Program-made: the position numbers and the translations under genes
Shown: positions 48,640 to 61,800 of the stretch, one piece after another
Numbering within the stretch: the first letter of the stretch is position 1
Layout of the letters: each line of letters begins with the position of its first letter
Notes under the pieces: generated by a model
Database searches by the model: none
What the model saw: only the letters and a program-made list of their open reading frames with translations
Told to the model about the DNA's origin: nothing
DNA from: Anadara kagoshimensis
Lineage: Eukaryota; Mollusca; Bivalvia; Arcoida; Arcidae
Direction of reading: 5' to 3'
DNA: 64,000 nucleotides
Assembly: GCA_021292105.1 (NCBI GenBank)
Contig: CM037857.1
Span: 39,408,916 to 39,472,915, forward strand

Positions 48640-49085
48640 TGATGACTTCAATTTTCCTATTGTCAACTTTCCTATTCTATGCAGTATTATACCCATTTCG
48701 CTTGCAATTAATACTCTATCGTTAATCGTGTACAATAACTTTATACAAGGAAGCAAGCTGTTTACAAATAAATTGTTGATCCCGGGATATTAAACACCAG
48801 ATGTTTCTAGTTTTATGGCCGTCATCACATTATTGATTATGTCTCTGTATCAAAAATTACCCTGGGTATATTTGACGCCTTATTGTTCCATGTTCATTTC
48901 ATTACAGGTGTAGCCAGCAAAACAGGAGGTAAATACTATTTCGGAGCACACAGACGCACTTTCCTGGTAGCCGTTGACGTGTTAAATTTATTCGCGAGTT
49001 TCAAAGTTTTTACTTTGCTTTGGGATTGTGATTTTGACATGGATAAACATGTTTGTCTTTTTTTCGATTGATTCTTCATGCAATA
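48640..49085 (+). mobile_element. Decayed retroelement 3' end, copy 5
   Basis: Nucleotide similarity to 49480-49970: GATGACTTCAATTTTCCTAT, TTGTCAACTTTCCTATTCTATG and TTTGACGCCT, then GTGTAGCCAGCAAAACAGG, GGAGCACACAGACGCAC and GGGATTGTGATTTTGACATG. No frame is preserved. Confidence 0.6.
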
Positions 49086-49317
49086 TGAGATATTGCTAGC
49101 GGTTTTTGGACAGACCCTTTTAGCCTACCTACCATGACCGAGGGTGTATTTCAAGAGTTGTTAGTCTGGGAATGAAACCCAGTTGTACAAACTGTGCACC
49201 ATTGCTTGCTGATTTGTTTCTTTATTCTTATGAAGCATAATTTATGCAGAACCTTGTTAAATCTGGAGAGAAGACTGTCGCCAAATCATTCAACTCAACA
49301 TACAGATATAGGACGTT

Positions 49318-49975
49318 CTGTTTCTTAACAATCCTAAATTTGGAGACTATGTAAATGTCATCTATACTAGTGAGCTTGAAATACAAGACTCGACTGATTC
49401 CTCAAGTTCTGCTTCATATTTAGACTTATACGTGAATTATGACGCGCACGAAAGGCTACATTTGAAACTTTATGACAAACGTGATGACTTCATTTTTTCT
49501 GTTGTCAACTTCCCTTTTTTATGCAGCAATATACCAGCTTCTCCTGCTCATGGTGTATTTGTTTCCCAATTAATACGCTATGGTAGAGCTTGTTCCTACT
49601 ACGGGGACTTTGTACAACGAAGTAGACTGCTTTCAAATAAATGGTTGACTCAGGGATATTGCAAGCCTAGCTTTATCAAGGCCCTCAAAAAGTTTTATGG
49701 CTGTTATTACAGTATTGTTGATAAGTTTGACGTCTCTGTGTCCAGGATTGCCCTGGATACATTTGACGTCTCATAGTTCATGTTCTTTCACACAATTTTG
49801 ATTGCACACGCGGCGGTTGTAGCTAGCTAAACAGGAGGTGCTTACCCTTCCGGAGCACCCGGCCTCACTTCCCTGGTTCACATGTCTAACCTAACCTGTC
49901 AGTTCCAAATTTTTACTTTGCTTCTTTATTGTGATTCGGACATGGATTAATATGTTTGTTTTTGATTACAATGCA
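49318..49975 (+). mobile_element. Retroelement 3' end with RT C-terminal fragment
   Basis: From 49321 an open frame encodes FLNNPKFGDYVNVIYTSEL, DSSSSASYLDLYVNYD, LYDKRDDFIFSVVNFPFLCS, FVSQLIRYGRACSYYGDF and LKKFYGCYYSIVDKF to TAG at 49774-49776. I recognise this as the C-terminal end of a reverse-transcriptase polyprotein that is very abundant in bivalves. Its I-R-YGRACS...DF..R motif recalls the region after the RT core in Penelope-like elements, but I am not sure of the class. The conserved 3' block (TAGCTAAACAGGAGGTGC, CTTCCGGAGCACCCGGCC) follows at 49820-49880. Confidence 0.7.
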
Positions 49976-50394
49976 TAATTTAATAAGATGAATGAAAGAT
50001 AAATGTTGCTTTCATGTTGTCAGAACAATTGACACAAGCGGCTAATCCATGTTGTAATTACTGACCAAATGAACAAATACAACTAATATGATCTGCAGTC
50101 GCCGTTTTTGTTATAGGCACGTTTACCAGTTTATTTTTTACATCGCATATGACCAATTTTTCAGTTATTTACGATACTTCCTTTTTGTTGTTAATGTCGG
50201 GGATTGATCTATACAGGTAAAAAATGTTTCTGTGACGAAGCGTTCTAAGTGCAGTGTCGGTGTCGAAGATAAAAAAAGCAGGTGGCTCAGTTCATTATTC
50301 TGGGCATGAACATACCAAATGTTTCTAACCGATGTATAATGCAGAAACTGCATATAACAATGTGAGCAACCTACAAATTTTGCTTAAACGAGTG

Positions 50395-50545
50395 GCTAAT
50401 ATATATATCTGGTGGCTTAGCAAGAGGCACTTATCCCTCTGAAGCACCTGGTCTCACTTCCTAGGTGAATAACCACGTTTCTTTTTATACTTTGCTTCGG
50501 GATGACAATTTTGACATGGATTGGTATGTTTGTTTTTGATTTTAT
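50395..50545 (+). repeat. Dispersed retroelement 3'-end repeat, copy 7
   Basis: GGTGGCTTAGCAAGAGGCAC, TGAAGCACCTGGTCTCACTT, ACTTTGCTTCGGGATGA, GACATGGATTGGTATGTTTG. Confidence 0.65.
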
Positions 50546-52224
50546 ATATAGGGTTTCCGCAAACTAGAATAATAGTACTTGTCCTATTAAAAATGCTCTT
50601 CTCAACCGATGTCTTAACAACAGCGAATTACGTCTTATCAATTAAGAACTTTGGAGTCGTGGCTTCAATGTTGATCAACATTGCCCTTATTGAAGTTGTA
50701 ATAAATAAAGTAAAATGTACTACATACCGTTTTATTCTTTATTTAGATTTATTGGCAAATTAAAAAATATATAATGAGTAATTCTACAGTGCACCTCATA
50801 AATATTTTTATATTATAGAAAATAAAAATAAAAAAAATTGATAACAATTGCATTTCCAATAACAAGAGAATTCTATAAATCATTGAATTATCAAATAATT
50901 TATACTTTGTTAGGACCTAATTATAGAAAAAATGACCTTAATCTGACATGGTTCAGTTTCTGAAATTTTTCAAAGGAATCCAAATGCTTTGCGAAGCGTG
51001 CAGTCCAAACATTTTCTATACCGTTTTTTTTAGATCAAATTGGTATTTTTATCACATTAATCATATTCACATATAACACAGTCTTGGGAATTCTTAATCG
51101 GGTTTAGTGTTTGGTCTATAACTAAATTGTACCAACAAATCCCGATTTTTAGCTCACCCCCTAAAATAACTACTGTGCATGGCATTTTGGGTCATTTTGC
51201 CTGTGAAAAATTCAGCAATCCAGGTACTTTACGCACAAATTAACTGTACATCTGAATTTCATGAAGTTTTTAATTTTTCAATTTTTCTACCTCTTCTTTT
51301 AACATTAACTTGTCAGTTTCCTTATTTAAACAAGATCATTTTCCTAATTTTATTTTTAGGTCATCCATTTTGGAATTGTTGAATTCCAATTACTTGCGTA
51401 ATATTTTTGATAGTTATTCATTTAGTTCAAAGAGATGTATTTGGGTGTTATGCTATGAAATACGGTTGAAGTATTTCTTTATTATAGACTTAATACAAAT
51501 AACAGGAAGTGCTAAAAGGGGAGTAACTCGCAGTATAGAACAATGATCATTTTATTGTGAGGTGGGGTCTACCCCATTTGATTATTGTCCCGGTTTTTAG
51601 TTGACATTTTTTAATCATTAAACAATTGCCAAAATATGATCTTGCAAATTCTCAATAAATTTCATAAGGAACGCTTTACGGAACATTTCATTTAATTACC
51701 TGTACCATAAATATTACTCAACATCTGTACAAAAAGACGCATTTTGAACTGCTAGTTTAAAATTCAAACACTTAGTTCCCAGTTTGATTAACTGTACACA
51801 TTTTTGCACTTAGTGGGATTCATAATTATAGTGTAATGTGATATCCCTTACATATCTTTTCGAGGGAACTAACGTTTGTAATAGTCATTGAAAACGATTG
51901 TACATTGTATATCAATTTTTGCTGATATTGCAAAAATGGATACAAATTTAATGGGAAAAGTGCAAATTATACAATTGAGTATTCAATTCTCATGCTCGTT
52001 TTAATTTCCATAAATGTTAAGTATAATTGAAGAGGTCAAGAAGTGCACTTTCGTATGTAATAGAAATAATAACTATTTGCATATAGGGTTTGGAGTATGA
52101 ACAATCTCGTTGGAAACATTTAGTGCCAATGAGGGACTTTATTACTGCCCTAAACTCTGAATGAGCTGTTTTGTATTTAGGATCTTTACAAGATCAGATA
52201 GCCGATTAACATTTGTCTCGCAGA

Positions 52225-52440
52225 TTTATGTATTCGACGTCCCATAGTTCAACGATTCTTTGATTCTCAATTTTAGTTACATACGTGACCGATGTATACG
52301 TACCTAGCTAAACAATTCGGAACAAACGGCCTTACTTGCTTGGTGTTTAACTTAATTTGTCATGTTCAAAGTTTTTACTTTGTTTTGGAATTGTGATTTG
52401 GATATGGATTAGGCTGCTTGTTTTGATTGGTATGTACATT
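52225..52440 (+). repeat. Dispersed retroelement 3'-end repeat, copy 8
   Basis: More diverged copy: GACGTCCCATAGTTCA, CCTAGCTAAACAATTCGGA, CCTTACTTGCTTGG, TGTTCAAAGTTTTTACTTTG, GGATATGGATTAG. Confidence 0.6.
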
Positions 52441-55400
52441 CATCAATAAACCAGACAGCCACAAAAATTAGAAATTTAATTACCGTTTATCAAACAAAAC
52501 GCACTGCTTGTCAAACAAAACGTAAAGAAGAGAGAATTTCAATACCTTTTAGAAAAATCAGAAACTATCGTCATGAGATAGTTTTATTATATTATTTAAC
52601 ATTGTTATTTGCCAATTGAAAGGACACATATTTTTAAATATACTCTGCTAGCGTTGTCTCTATTGTAGCCATATAATGATTCTTGTTATCGTGCTTATTT
52701 CATTATATCATGAATACATCATTTTAGAAATGATATCGATACTGCAATAATAAACTATCGACTAATGTTTGGGGGGGGGGGACAATATCTTGATTTTAAT
52801 AAAGACCAACAAAGAATCGAGGTTCATGACGAGAATAGGTACAACACTAGCAAAACTTGCAAACAAAATTAAAATATGTAGAAATTCCGGTCATTAAACA
52901 TAATAGCAATAACGACAACATTAATAATAATAATTACCGAAGCTAAACCAATAATAATAATGAAGAAGTTTAACTTCGAGTAGATTTATGAACACCTTCT
53001 CCAACTATAATAAATCGAACAACACAGCATACTGAAAAGTTTGAAATATAATATTTGTTAAAAATCCATTGATCAGTTGTCTATTGGAGTTATATCATGC
53101 TATGATAAACAGGTTGTTAAAAGTCGATTTTCTAATCGTTTTAATAGTGTTTTCGAAATTTTTAAAGACTGATTGAAATAACAAATCGATATCCGAGATA
53201 CACAAATAATTTTCTCATGATTCTTTAGCTATGTAAAAAGGACAAAGGCCCAAAAAATAAATAAATAAAACGAGTATGTTTCAAGACGGATCAACCACCG
53301 ACGCCCTGATGTATCAATTTTTTTATGACTTGCATCTTTAAAGACTGATAACATCAGAATATTAATAAAACAACTAAAGGCCTGAAATATAAAATCACTA
53401 GTGAAAATGTAGTTCTTTGGATTTAAATTTCCGCAATGAATCCTATAATGAAAATGACATAATCTGTGAATGTAATGTTGTATTTTTACGATTTTGGAAC
53501 TATAGTAATAGCTTTGATGAATTACCAGCAATACCAATATATTGATACATAGTAGATGAGACGGGAATTTGCTAATTCATAATTTAACCAATTGAGCTTT
53601 AGACATTATTTACGCTAAAATTTAATTGTATCGATTAAAATACCAATACAGTATTTCATCATATCAGAATATCCTTCTCTCTCGGATAACAATTCAGAAA
53701 CTTGTCCAATGTAAACGTTTATCAACAGCATAAATAAATCTCAAAATAAGTTGATTTGCCTATAGACACTTGTCCAAATGCTTCATATAAACAATATAAA
53801 ACAAGAACAACAGTCAAAACAAAACAGCGATATAATTTAAAAAAATAAAAACTACAATTGGGAATTAATATAATAATAATAACAGTAATAATAACAAAAA
53901 TCTTACAAAACGTTCATAATATGCCAAAAAGACAAATGATATGAATAATAACCAAATGATTAAAACTACTATATGTACGAATAGAAAAAAATACCAAAAT
54001 AATACCGAAAACAATAAACCCTATTTATTTCCTTGTAAGAATAAAACATGGCAAAGGTCACAGTTCGAAATGAAATTTATAAATGTTATAGGCAAACAGT
54101 AATGACCTGTCTTTTCGACCTATCAATATTTATTATTTACAATTACATTTGCGTATAAAGAAAACAGTGATTATTTCATCAACATCTTGGGAAGCATTGA
54201 TTGTTTATGTATTAACTGTGAAACCTAACACTATCAATACATCCGATGGATCATTGTGTGTAAATATTCCTAATGAAAGGTCAAGCGAATAGGTTAATTT
54301 CGTTTACCGATACAACCCCGTTTTGCTACCTTTAAAAAACATTTTCTTTAATAAGTTACTTTGAATCAACAACAAAACAAGTTTCATAAAATAATGACAA
54401 ATATGTACAGTGATGAAAATGACATTCATAATTAATGTAAACACTAAATTCGTAACACAAATACAATTTAACTTACAGCGTGCGTAAAAACCTCGAACAG
54501 CATAAAGTACCAAGATGTAATTACAAACTTGTAGAAACAACTCAATAAGAAGGTTAAGTTGATCACTATAAAGAATAATACAGGTTAAATAGACAAATCT
54601 AAAAGCGTTTATGGCATTAATGGCATCTGTGATTCAAGTGGAAAATACCGATGATATAAAAAGGTTTACATTCGATTGCATTTGGGTAGTGTAGTAATTG
54701 ATAATTTTAAAAATTCATAGAGATTGTTATCTTAAAACTTGAACAAATCTCATGCATTTAATCACGACATATATGAGAATGAAACATTAACGCCGCAAAA
54801 CAAAAACTGGGGAAACTTTCTATTGTATTGAATATCAAATTATTTTGAAATACAAGTGATTTAAGAGAAAAAAATGCAATTTGCTTTTCCTATGTCTTTA
54901 GAACAAGTGTACCGTTATATATGCACACACTATGAATTATATTTGTGATATTTTTGGATACCAAAAGTTAGAATATACAGTCGAGAGCAACGGATGCAGC
55001 AGTCCGTGAAATGCTTAAAAATAAAATAGGCAATAATGGAACGCTAATTTACAAATTAAATACAATAATCTTTGTTATGATTTTTTATTGATTTTGAATT
55101 ACATATTACTTTCAGAATTAAAAGCACGAGGTTTAGTTTAAAATCTTAATAGGATCCCTTGCTCGTGTGTCCTAAACATTCAAACTAAAAAATAAAATAT
55201 CTGGGCGACACAATACTGTGAGCTGAAAAAATACGATTTAATGTACATGTGTTTACGCATAAATTGTTTGTCCAAAGGACAAATTTTTTCCAGTACCGCG
55301 CAATCTATTTCTGATTATTGTGCTGGTCATGATATTGTAAATCAGACTAAACTAAACTAAAATGATGCGCTTATTACTGGCGCTGAGTTATGTTCATCTG

Positions 55401-56838
55401 GTTTGAACTTCTTTTAGTTGTTGTACCCAACAGTTTCAATTCATTTATCTAGAACACATTTCAAATAAAAAACAAGTAAATAAATGTAAAAAGCATACAG
55501 AAAAATAAAGTGCTGGATATGATCTATAATATGTTCCCGGCCGTCATCATTATCACGATTGTTTTCATGCATTCGACCGGTTGTTCTTGACTACATATGT
55601 TTGTTCTCATCATAATAAAATAATATAATCCATATCCATATATGTTTATCTATGTACTTGCTCCAGAAACATCAATATGGAAATCCCCTTTTGATAAAAA
55701 TAAGTAAGATCTAATTGAGATTTATACTTTCTACATTTCCACTGATTGTCTCAAAACTGCTTTTAGGTTCTCCTTCGATATTAGAAGAGGATCTTTTAAT
55801 AGCTTTCTCCCATTTATAGAATGAAAAAAAAAATTTCTATATTGATGTGATCTGGTTTTAAAGTAAAAGCTGTTTGAGACATCGTTTTTATATTATTTTG
55901 ACTACTTATCGTTACCAATGCATTAAGTCGCAGAAGATCGGGTTTGTAATCAATTTTCTAACTTGACAGTTGCCAATCAGAAAAATACTTTTTTTTCAAA
56001 ATACTGTGGTGTCAAAATTACCACGAGTTATTTCGAAAATTATTAAGTTAGTATATAAAAGAAAGTATAACATTAATGGCTTATATCATAAGCCACACAT
56101 CATCAAAATCATTTTCCTTATTTTGCGTAACGAGCATAGATTACGCACCCGTAAATGTGCAAAATAATTACAAAGAGATGCCGATTTATTGTTCCTGTTT
56201 TATGAAGTTTCTAAAGATATTTTTGCAAATTTTAGAATAGTTTGTTTTGAAAAACATGCGCATACAGATTTCCTGTTACGACTAGGCACAAGTTAGTGAA
56301 AAATATCAAACTTTATTCAAATTTGTTTCATTTTCTATGGATATAAAAAGAATTTTACTGTCACAGACACAGTGATTCCTACAGTAGTGACAAAATACGA
56401 AAGATATAATAAACGCGAGCTAAAGATTTGTACTTCTAACTCTTTAAAAAGATTTTATGGAACGTACGTTTTTAATTAAAAGGCATTGAAACGTAAGCCG
56501 CAATCAAATCTTAAAAAACAAAAGTTCCTCTTTTCATACAAGATATATATTCAGTTTTTCACAAGATTTGTAATAGTGTCTACTGTATAAAAAGTAATTT
56601 GCCCCCAGCCTTGGATTTTTATGTTAAAGTTTCTGTTTAATTAAAAGTGAAAAAATGTACAAAATTTTAATTGGTAGCACTGTGCCAAGTTTTAATGCAA
56701 ACATTACTAAAACAAGTTACTCAACTTGAATTTTGTAGGTCAATTGAATATGGACATTTACCGAATAGTAGTTTGTGTTTATGCATTTATGAATTTAGAT
56801 TCTTGTTGTTGGTATGACTATTTAGCAGAATAGAAACA
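52441..56838. other. AT-rich intergenic stretch, nothing recognised
   Basis: No gene, tRNA or clear mobile element. Short (AAT/AAC)-rich patches occur at 52920-52960 and 53865-53900. Open frames are short and lack recognisable sequence. Confidence 0.5.
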
Positions 56839-56839
56839 G

Positions 56840-58640
56840 TTCCGTTCTGCTTGAACCATCTGCCGCCAAGTTGTTTTAGGGCGACCTTTTTTCCTTCTAC
56901 CCCCAGGAGTTCACCCACGGGCAATAGCGCAGTAGTCTGTCTGTCTTTTTCTCACTACATGACCAATCCAGTTTCATCTCTTCCTCCTCACTTCATAACT
57001 GATCTTCTTGACTTCTGTCTTTTCAAGAACTGCTTTGTTTGTGATGTGTTGCTGCGATAGAATTTTGTAGATTTTCCTGAGACATTTAGTTTAGAAGGCG
57101 TCAATTCTTTTGCTCCTCACTTCTGGTCAGCTTGCTTCCAAGTCTCACAACCATAGAAAATTGATAGCACTAAGCTCTTGAAGAGAAGTGTCTTTGTCTT
57201 CTTGCTAATGTCTCCTGACTGCAACACGTTGTAGAATCTAAAGGCTGCACAAGCTAACCCTAATCTCTTATTGATGTCAATGGTGGCTCCGCCATCTATG
57301 GTCACGTTTGCTCGAAGATATGTGAAACTTTCCACTTGTTTAACATCACTTCCTCCTACCTTCGCTCTTGTTATTGACTTTTATTGTTTGGCGTTCAACT
57401 TTAGTCCAATTCGTGCTGCCTTGGCTTCCAGCTTGTTTGTTTTGGACTGGAGATGTCTCATTGTTGATGACAACAGAGCAATGTCATCTGCGAAGTCTAG
57501 GTCTTCAAGCATTGCTGTGAAGTTACATAGGATTCCAGTTCTCTCATCCTGACATGCAGCAACCCTGTTTTACTCCGGTAACCATGGGAAAGACGTCGGT
57601 TGTATCGTTCTCATCAATCACAACACACTGGAAGTCTTCGTACAGGGAGTTGACCATCTTATCAGCTTTTGTAGTATTTTGTATGCATTTATGATTATCC
57701 AAAGCCTCTCTCTGTGCACCGAGAGGAATGCTTTTCAAGGTCAACGAAGTGAATGTACATGATGGCATTCCACTCGTTAACTTGCTCCAGAATATTCCTG
57801 AGAATAAAGATCTGATCCACTGTTTCTCTCGCATCCCGAAATCCCGCTTGCTCTTTCCTGAGGTATTCCTGGGGTCCCTTGGTCCATGGTTGGAACTTTC
57901 TTTTTTCCAGATCAATAAGCTGTGTCAGTTCTTGACTGGACTGGTCCATGTCTGCTTTCAGTATCTCTGCTGTAATCTGGTCCGCTCCCGGTTCCTTCCC
58001 GTTTCTTTAGGGTTTTCAGTGCAGTCTGGATTGCTCCAACACTTGGTACCTCAACAGATATATCCAGCTCTTCCTTTTCTATCTCTTGTTCTTGCTGTGG
58101 CGTGCTTTGTTTTTTCCTATTCTGCACTTCTTGAAAGTGTTATTTTCATTTGTTTAGTCTGGCTTACTTCTTCAGTAACTCCCTATCCTTGCCTTTCACA
58201 GCTGATACCTGACGGTTCCCCTATCCTGTGAATTGTTTCACACTACCATAGAGCTCTTTCTGTCTGTCGTTCTCTGCTGCTCTCTGAGCATTTGATGCCT
58301 CCTCTGATATCCACCTCCTATTGTCCTCTCTCAAGTTTCTCTTCTTCTCTCTGTCCTTTTCCCTGTATGCTTCTCTACGTTTGTCTTTTAGTCTCTTTGA
58401 GCAGGTGCTGTTGATCTTGGGTTTTATTACATTCCTTTCATCAATCAATTTCCATGTGTCTTCACTAATCCAGTTTGTTTTTCCGTTTTTGAAGCCTAGC
58501 ACTTCTAATTTTTTTTTCAAAGTCATTGAATATTTTCTTGGTTTTATCATTCTTGAGGCGTTCCACGTCTAGTCTGAGTTTGACACCATCCTTCGTTTTA
58601 TTAAAGCTGAGGCGTAGTTTGATGCGCGTCATTACCAAAA
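56840..58640 (-). pseudogene. Decayed LINE ORF2 (RT region)
   Basis: Minus-strand pieces in order: KRRNLREDNRRWISEEA (58.3 kb), SVGAIQTALKTLKKREGTG (58.0 kb), YLRKEQAGFRDARETVDQIF and MYIHFVDLEKH (57.8 kb), SLYEDFQCVVIDE and MVTGVKQGCCMSG (57.6 kb), MESFTYLRANVTIDGG and YGCETWKQ (57.2 kb), and near 56850 a TTWRQMVQAE-like end. This is the linker, RT and C-terminal part of a non-LTR retrotransposon; at least four frame breaks and missing segments make it inactive. The endonuclease part is absent. The clade is undecided. Confidence 0.8.
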
Positions 58641-58894
58641 CGTGCTGGCTGTCGACAATTGCTCTTCTGGCAATCTAACTAATGCTTTATTATATGTCGG
58701 TCCATCAATATCAATATACTAGTATATTGAAAGTAAAGCAAAATCCTAATTTTCAGAATTAGCTCATATTTTGTGAAATCTGCAATTACTGAATAAATCG
58801 CAGATTTTTAGTTTTGTTTACTCAGAAAAAAAGATTATAGGAACTTTTTCAATCAATTAAACATTTTCATGAAAACAATAGTAATGGACAATTA

Positions 58895-61800
58895 CAACCA
58901 TTCGCAAACGTGATCGTCGGAACACAATTCATCGAATTCGACATGATCAGGGCGTCGCTGCGACATTAACAAAGATCGAACCATATAAGCCTCTGTACTC
59001 GTCGCGCACATTGATGTAAAGGACGTATTGTGACTTGAAGCTCGCACATACTCAGAAATATTTCTTTGTGAGTACCATAATGCATCTTTCTCATTTACGT
59101 CCTTTGTAAGGACACAAGCTCCATGCTTCATTAATATATAAATTAGAACATATCTTATTTCTATTCGTTTGTGACTAGCTGCTAACATCAATGGTGTAAC
59201 TCCTTTAGCGTTTACTGCGTTCACATCTGCACCATAGCTTAAAAGGACAGACGCTGCTTCAAACATATTTCCCATACCAACCGGAAGTAAGTAATAGATG
59301 TAATGGTGTGTTACCATCACTGTCTCTGGTGTTTGGATCAGCAGATCTTTGTAATAACCCTTTCAATAACAAAACGGCTTCTTGCAAGGTAAAAGAACCC
59401 CTTAACTCCAACATTTCCATTTTGTCGTAATAAGAAGCCCATTTGTCAAAAGATTCATCTAAGTATTGTACTTCCTGCTGGATTCGCTCAGAGGTGATTA
59501 AAAGTTGCAAAGGCGTTTTGCCATCAGCATCTTCAATATCCACTTCTCCTGGTAACATAAATAAAACATTAGCAAGCTTGAAATTGCAATATTTGCATGC
59601 TAAATGCAAAATTTTTGTTTTATTGTCGCTGATAAAATCAAAACTCCAGGTATTTAACACCATAGACACAATGTGCATAACATCAGACTGAACTATATCC
59701 CTTGTACCTGCAAAAGAACGCAAAGCCTTCCATTGAGTAACCTGCAGTTTTTCAGAAGGAATGGTGAACATTTTTTTGATACATTGTATAGTTCTTAGCC
59801 TTGGTACCGTATCTGTTATTAATTCAAAAGCTAATTTTCCCTTTTTATTGACAAGAGAAGGGTCACCGCCATGTTCTAGTAAACATTGCATGATTTCTTT
59901 GGCTTCGTTATCACATCTGGATGACTGTACGCAATAATGCAAAGCTGTACGACCTTCAACATCCCTTTGATTCGGATTCGCCCCTTGTTGCAAAAGAAGA
60001 CGTATAACACTAATTCGTCGACAGTGGAGATCACCTTTGTAATATTGTATTGCAAAATGTAGAACTGTTCTCCCGACATTGTCAGTCATTGTTAAACTAA
60101 CTCGATGCTGTCTAATGATGAGTGAAAAAATGTAATTCAGAACGTCATCATTGATGTTTGATTTTACCAGTAAATGTGGAAAATTCTTCCCGCCTGGCAA
60201 TGTCACGGCTTTTGGGAAAATTCTCATTAAACTATGAAATCTCCTATCTGAAAGTTTCGTAAATATGTTTTGCATTCTTTTGATGCAAATTCGGATGAAT
60301 TATCTTTGATAGTTTGTTTAGTACATCCGATTCTATGACAGCATGACAAATAGTAAGGGTTGTTTTGTAATCATCTAATACATTTGTTACAGATAATAAC
60401 TCCAATGTAAGAGACAAGTAATTTTTTTCAATAGCATATACTAAAGAAGACTTAGAATGGTTATCCTCTACATTGAAATCAAAACTTTGTTCTTGCAACA
60501 TTTCAATAACTGCCATAATGTCATCTTTTAAGTAGTTCATAATCAAATGTAAAATATTTTGTCCTTCTTTGTTTGTATTTGTTTTCTGAACATCATTACG
60601 AGACAAAAGATATTTCAATACCTTGCTGTCAGTATTGTTTTTACAGCTATGCATCAAGGGTGTATTGCCTCCATTGTCTACATTGTTTAAATCTGCCCTA
60701 TGCTCAACCAGTGTTTCTAACATCTTTTTTGCATCACATTCACTGCTACAACGTGCAAAAACACCTTTCTTGGAACATAAATGATGGATAGCACTTTTAC
60801 CAGAATCATCTTTAAGGCAAACATTTGCGCCTCTTGATATGTAAGACTTGATACATTCAACAGTACAGTGCTTACTCCTTAGTAACGAATGCAAGGGTGT
60901 TTTACCGTTTTTATCACGGTCATTCAATGAAAGCCCACGTTCTAAAAGAAAGTCTACAGTATCAAAGTTTGAGCATTTTTCGTATGCGACATGAAACAAC
61001 GCATGCCTGCCTTCATTGTCAATATCATTTAAAATACCATTGTTTTCTATGATGAGCTTTAAAATTTTACAGGACGTTGTAGCAGCCAACATTAGCGGAG
61101 TCATTCCATTTGCATCCTTTGCATTTATATTTATCCCTTTTTGTAAAACCATGTTTACGAGTTCTTCCATACGTGATGATGTAATGTCACACTGTAATAT
61201 AAGATGAAGAAGGGTTTTCCCTTGTGTAATTGAGTAATTAATGTCGGGCATAAACTTTATCATCATGTTTAAAATACGATTCAGGTCCATGTTTTTATCC
61301 AATGTCGAAAAATGGTTGAACAAATAACTTAAAGGGCATCCGAAAAAGCAAGAAACAATCGGATCAGCACCGTTTAAAAGAAGATCCACTGTTTTGTCTT
61401 GATCCATGGATATGATACTATAATGTAATGCAGTTAGTTCTTGCGAATCAATCGCATTTAAATCTGCTCCACATTCTGTCAGAGTCTGGATAATTCTGGA
61501 ATGCCATCCCAAATTCGGTTGAGCGTATCTCTTTACAAAACACATTAAAGGTGTTACACCATCATATGTTCTGCAATTAAAGTTAAGACCAAGCTTAGCC
61601 ATTGTAAGAATACATTTAACGATATCACGACCTCTATCTATTCTCAGTGCAATATGCAAGACATTTCTTCTTGCATTATCAACAGCGTTTATGTCTGCTT
61701 TTCCAACAATGCAAAGCGCTTCGACCATATCATAAGTAATGCCATACTTAGCTCGATAAAGAAGTGGAGTATGACCACATGCATCCCTTGAATTTGGATT

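Noticed and set aside
53229..54540. Two open frames of 102 and 78 codons on the minus strand with hydrophobic residues
   Set aside because: Phe/Ile/Leu/Tyr-rich composition expected from AT-rich DNA; no domain, splice sites or neighbours support them.
57117..58550. Plus-strand open frames such as 57728-58231
   Set aside because: They are shadows of the decayed minus-strand LINE.
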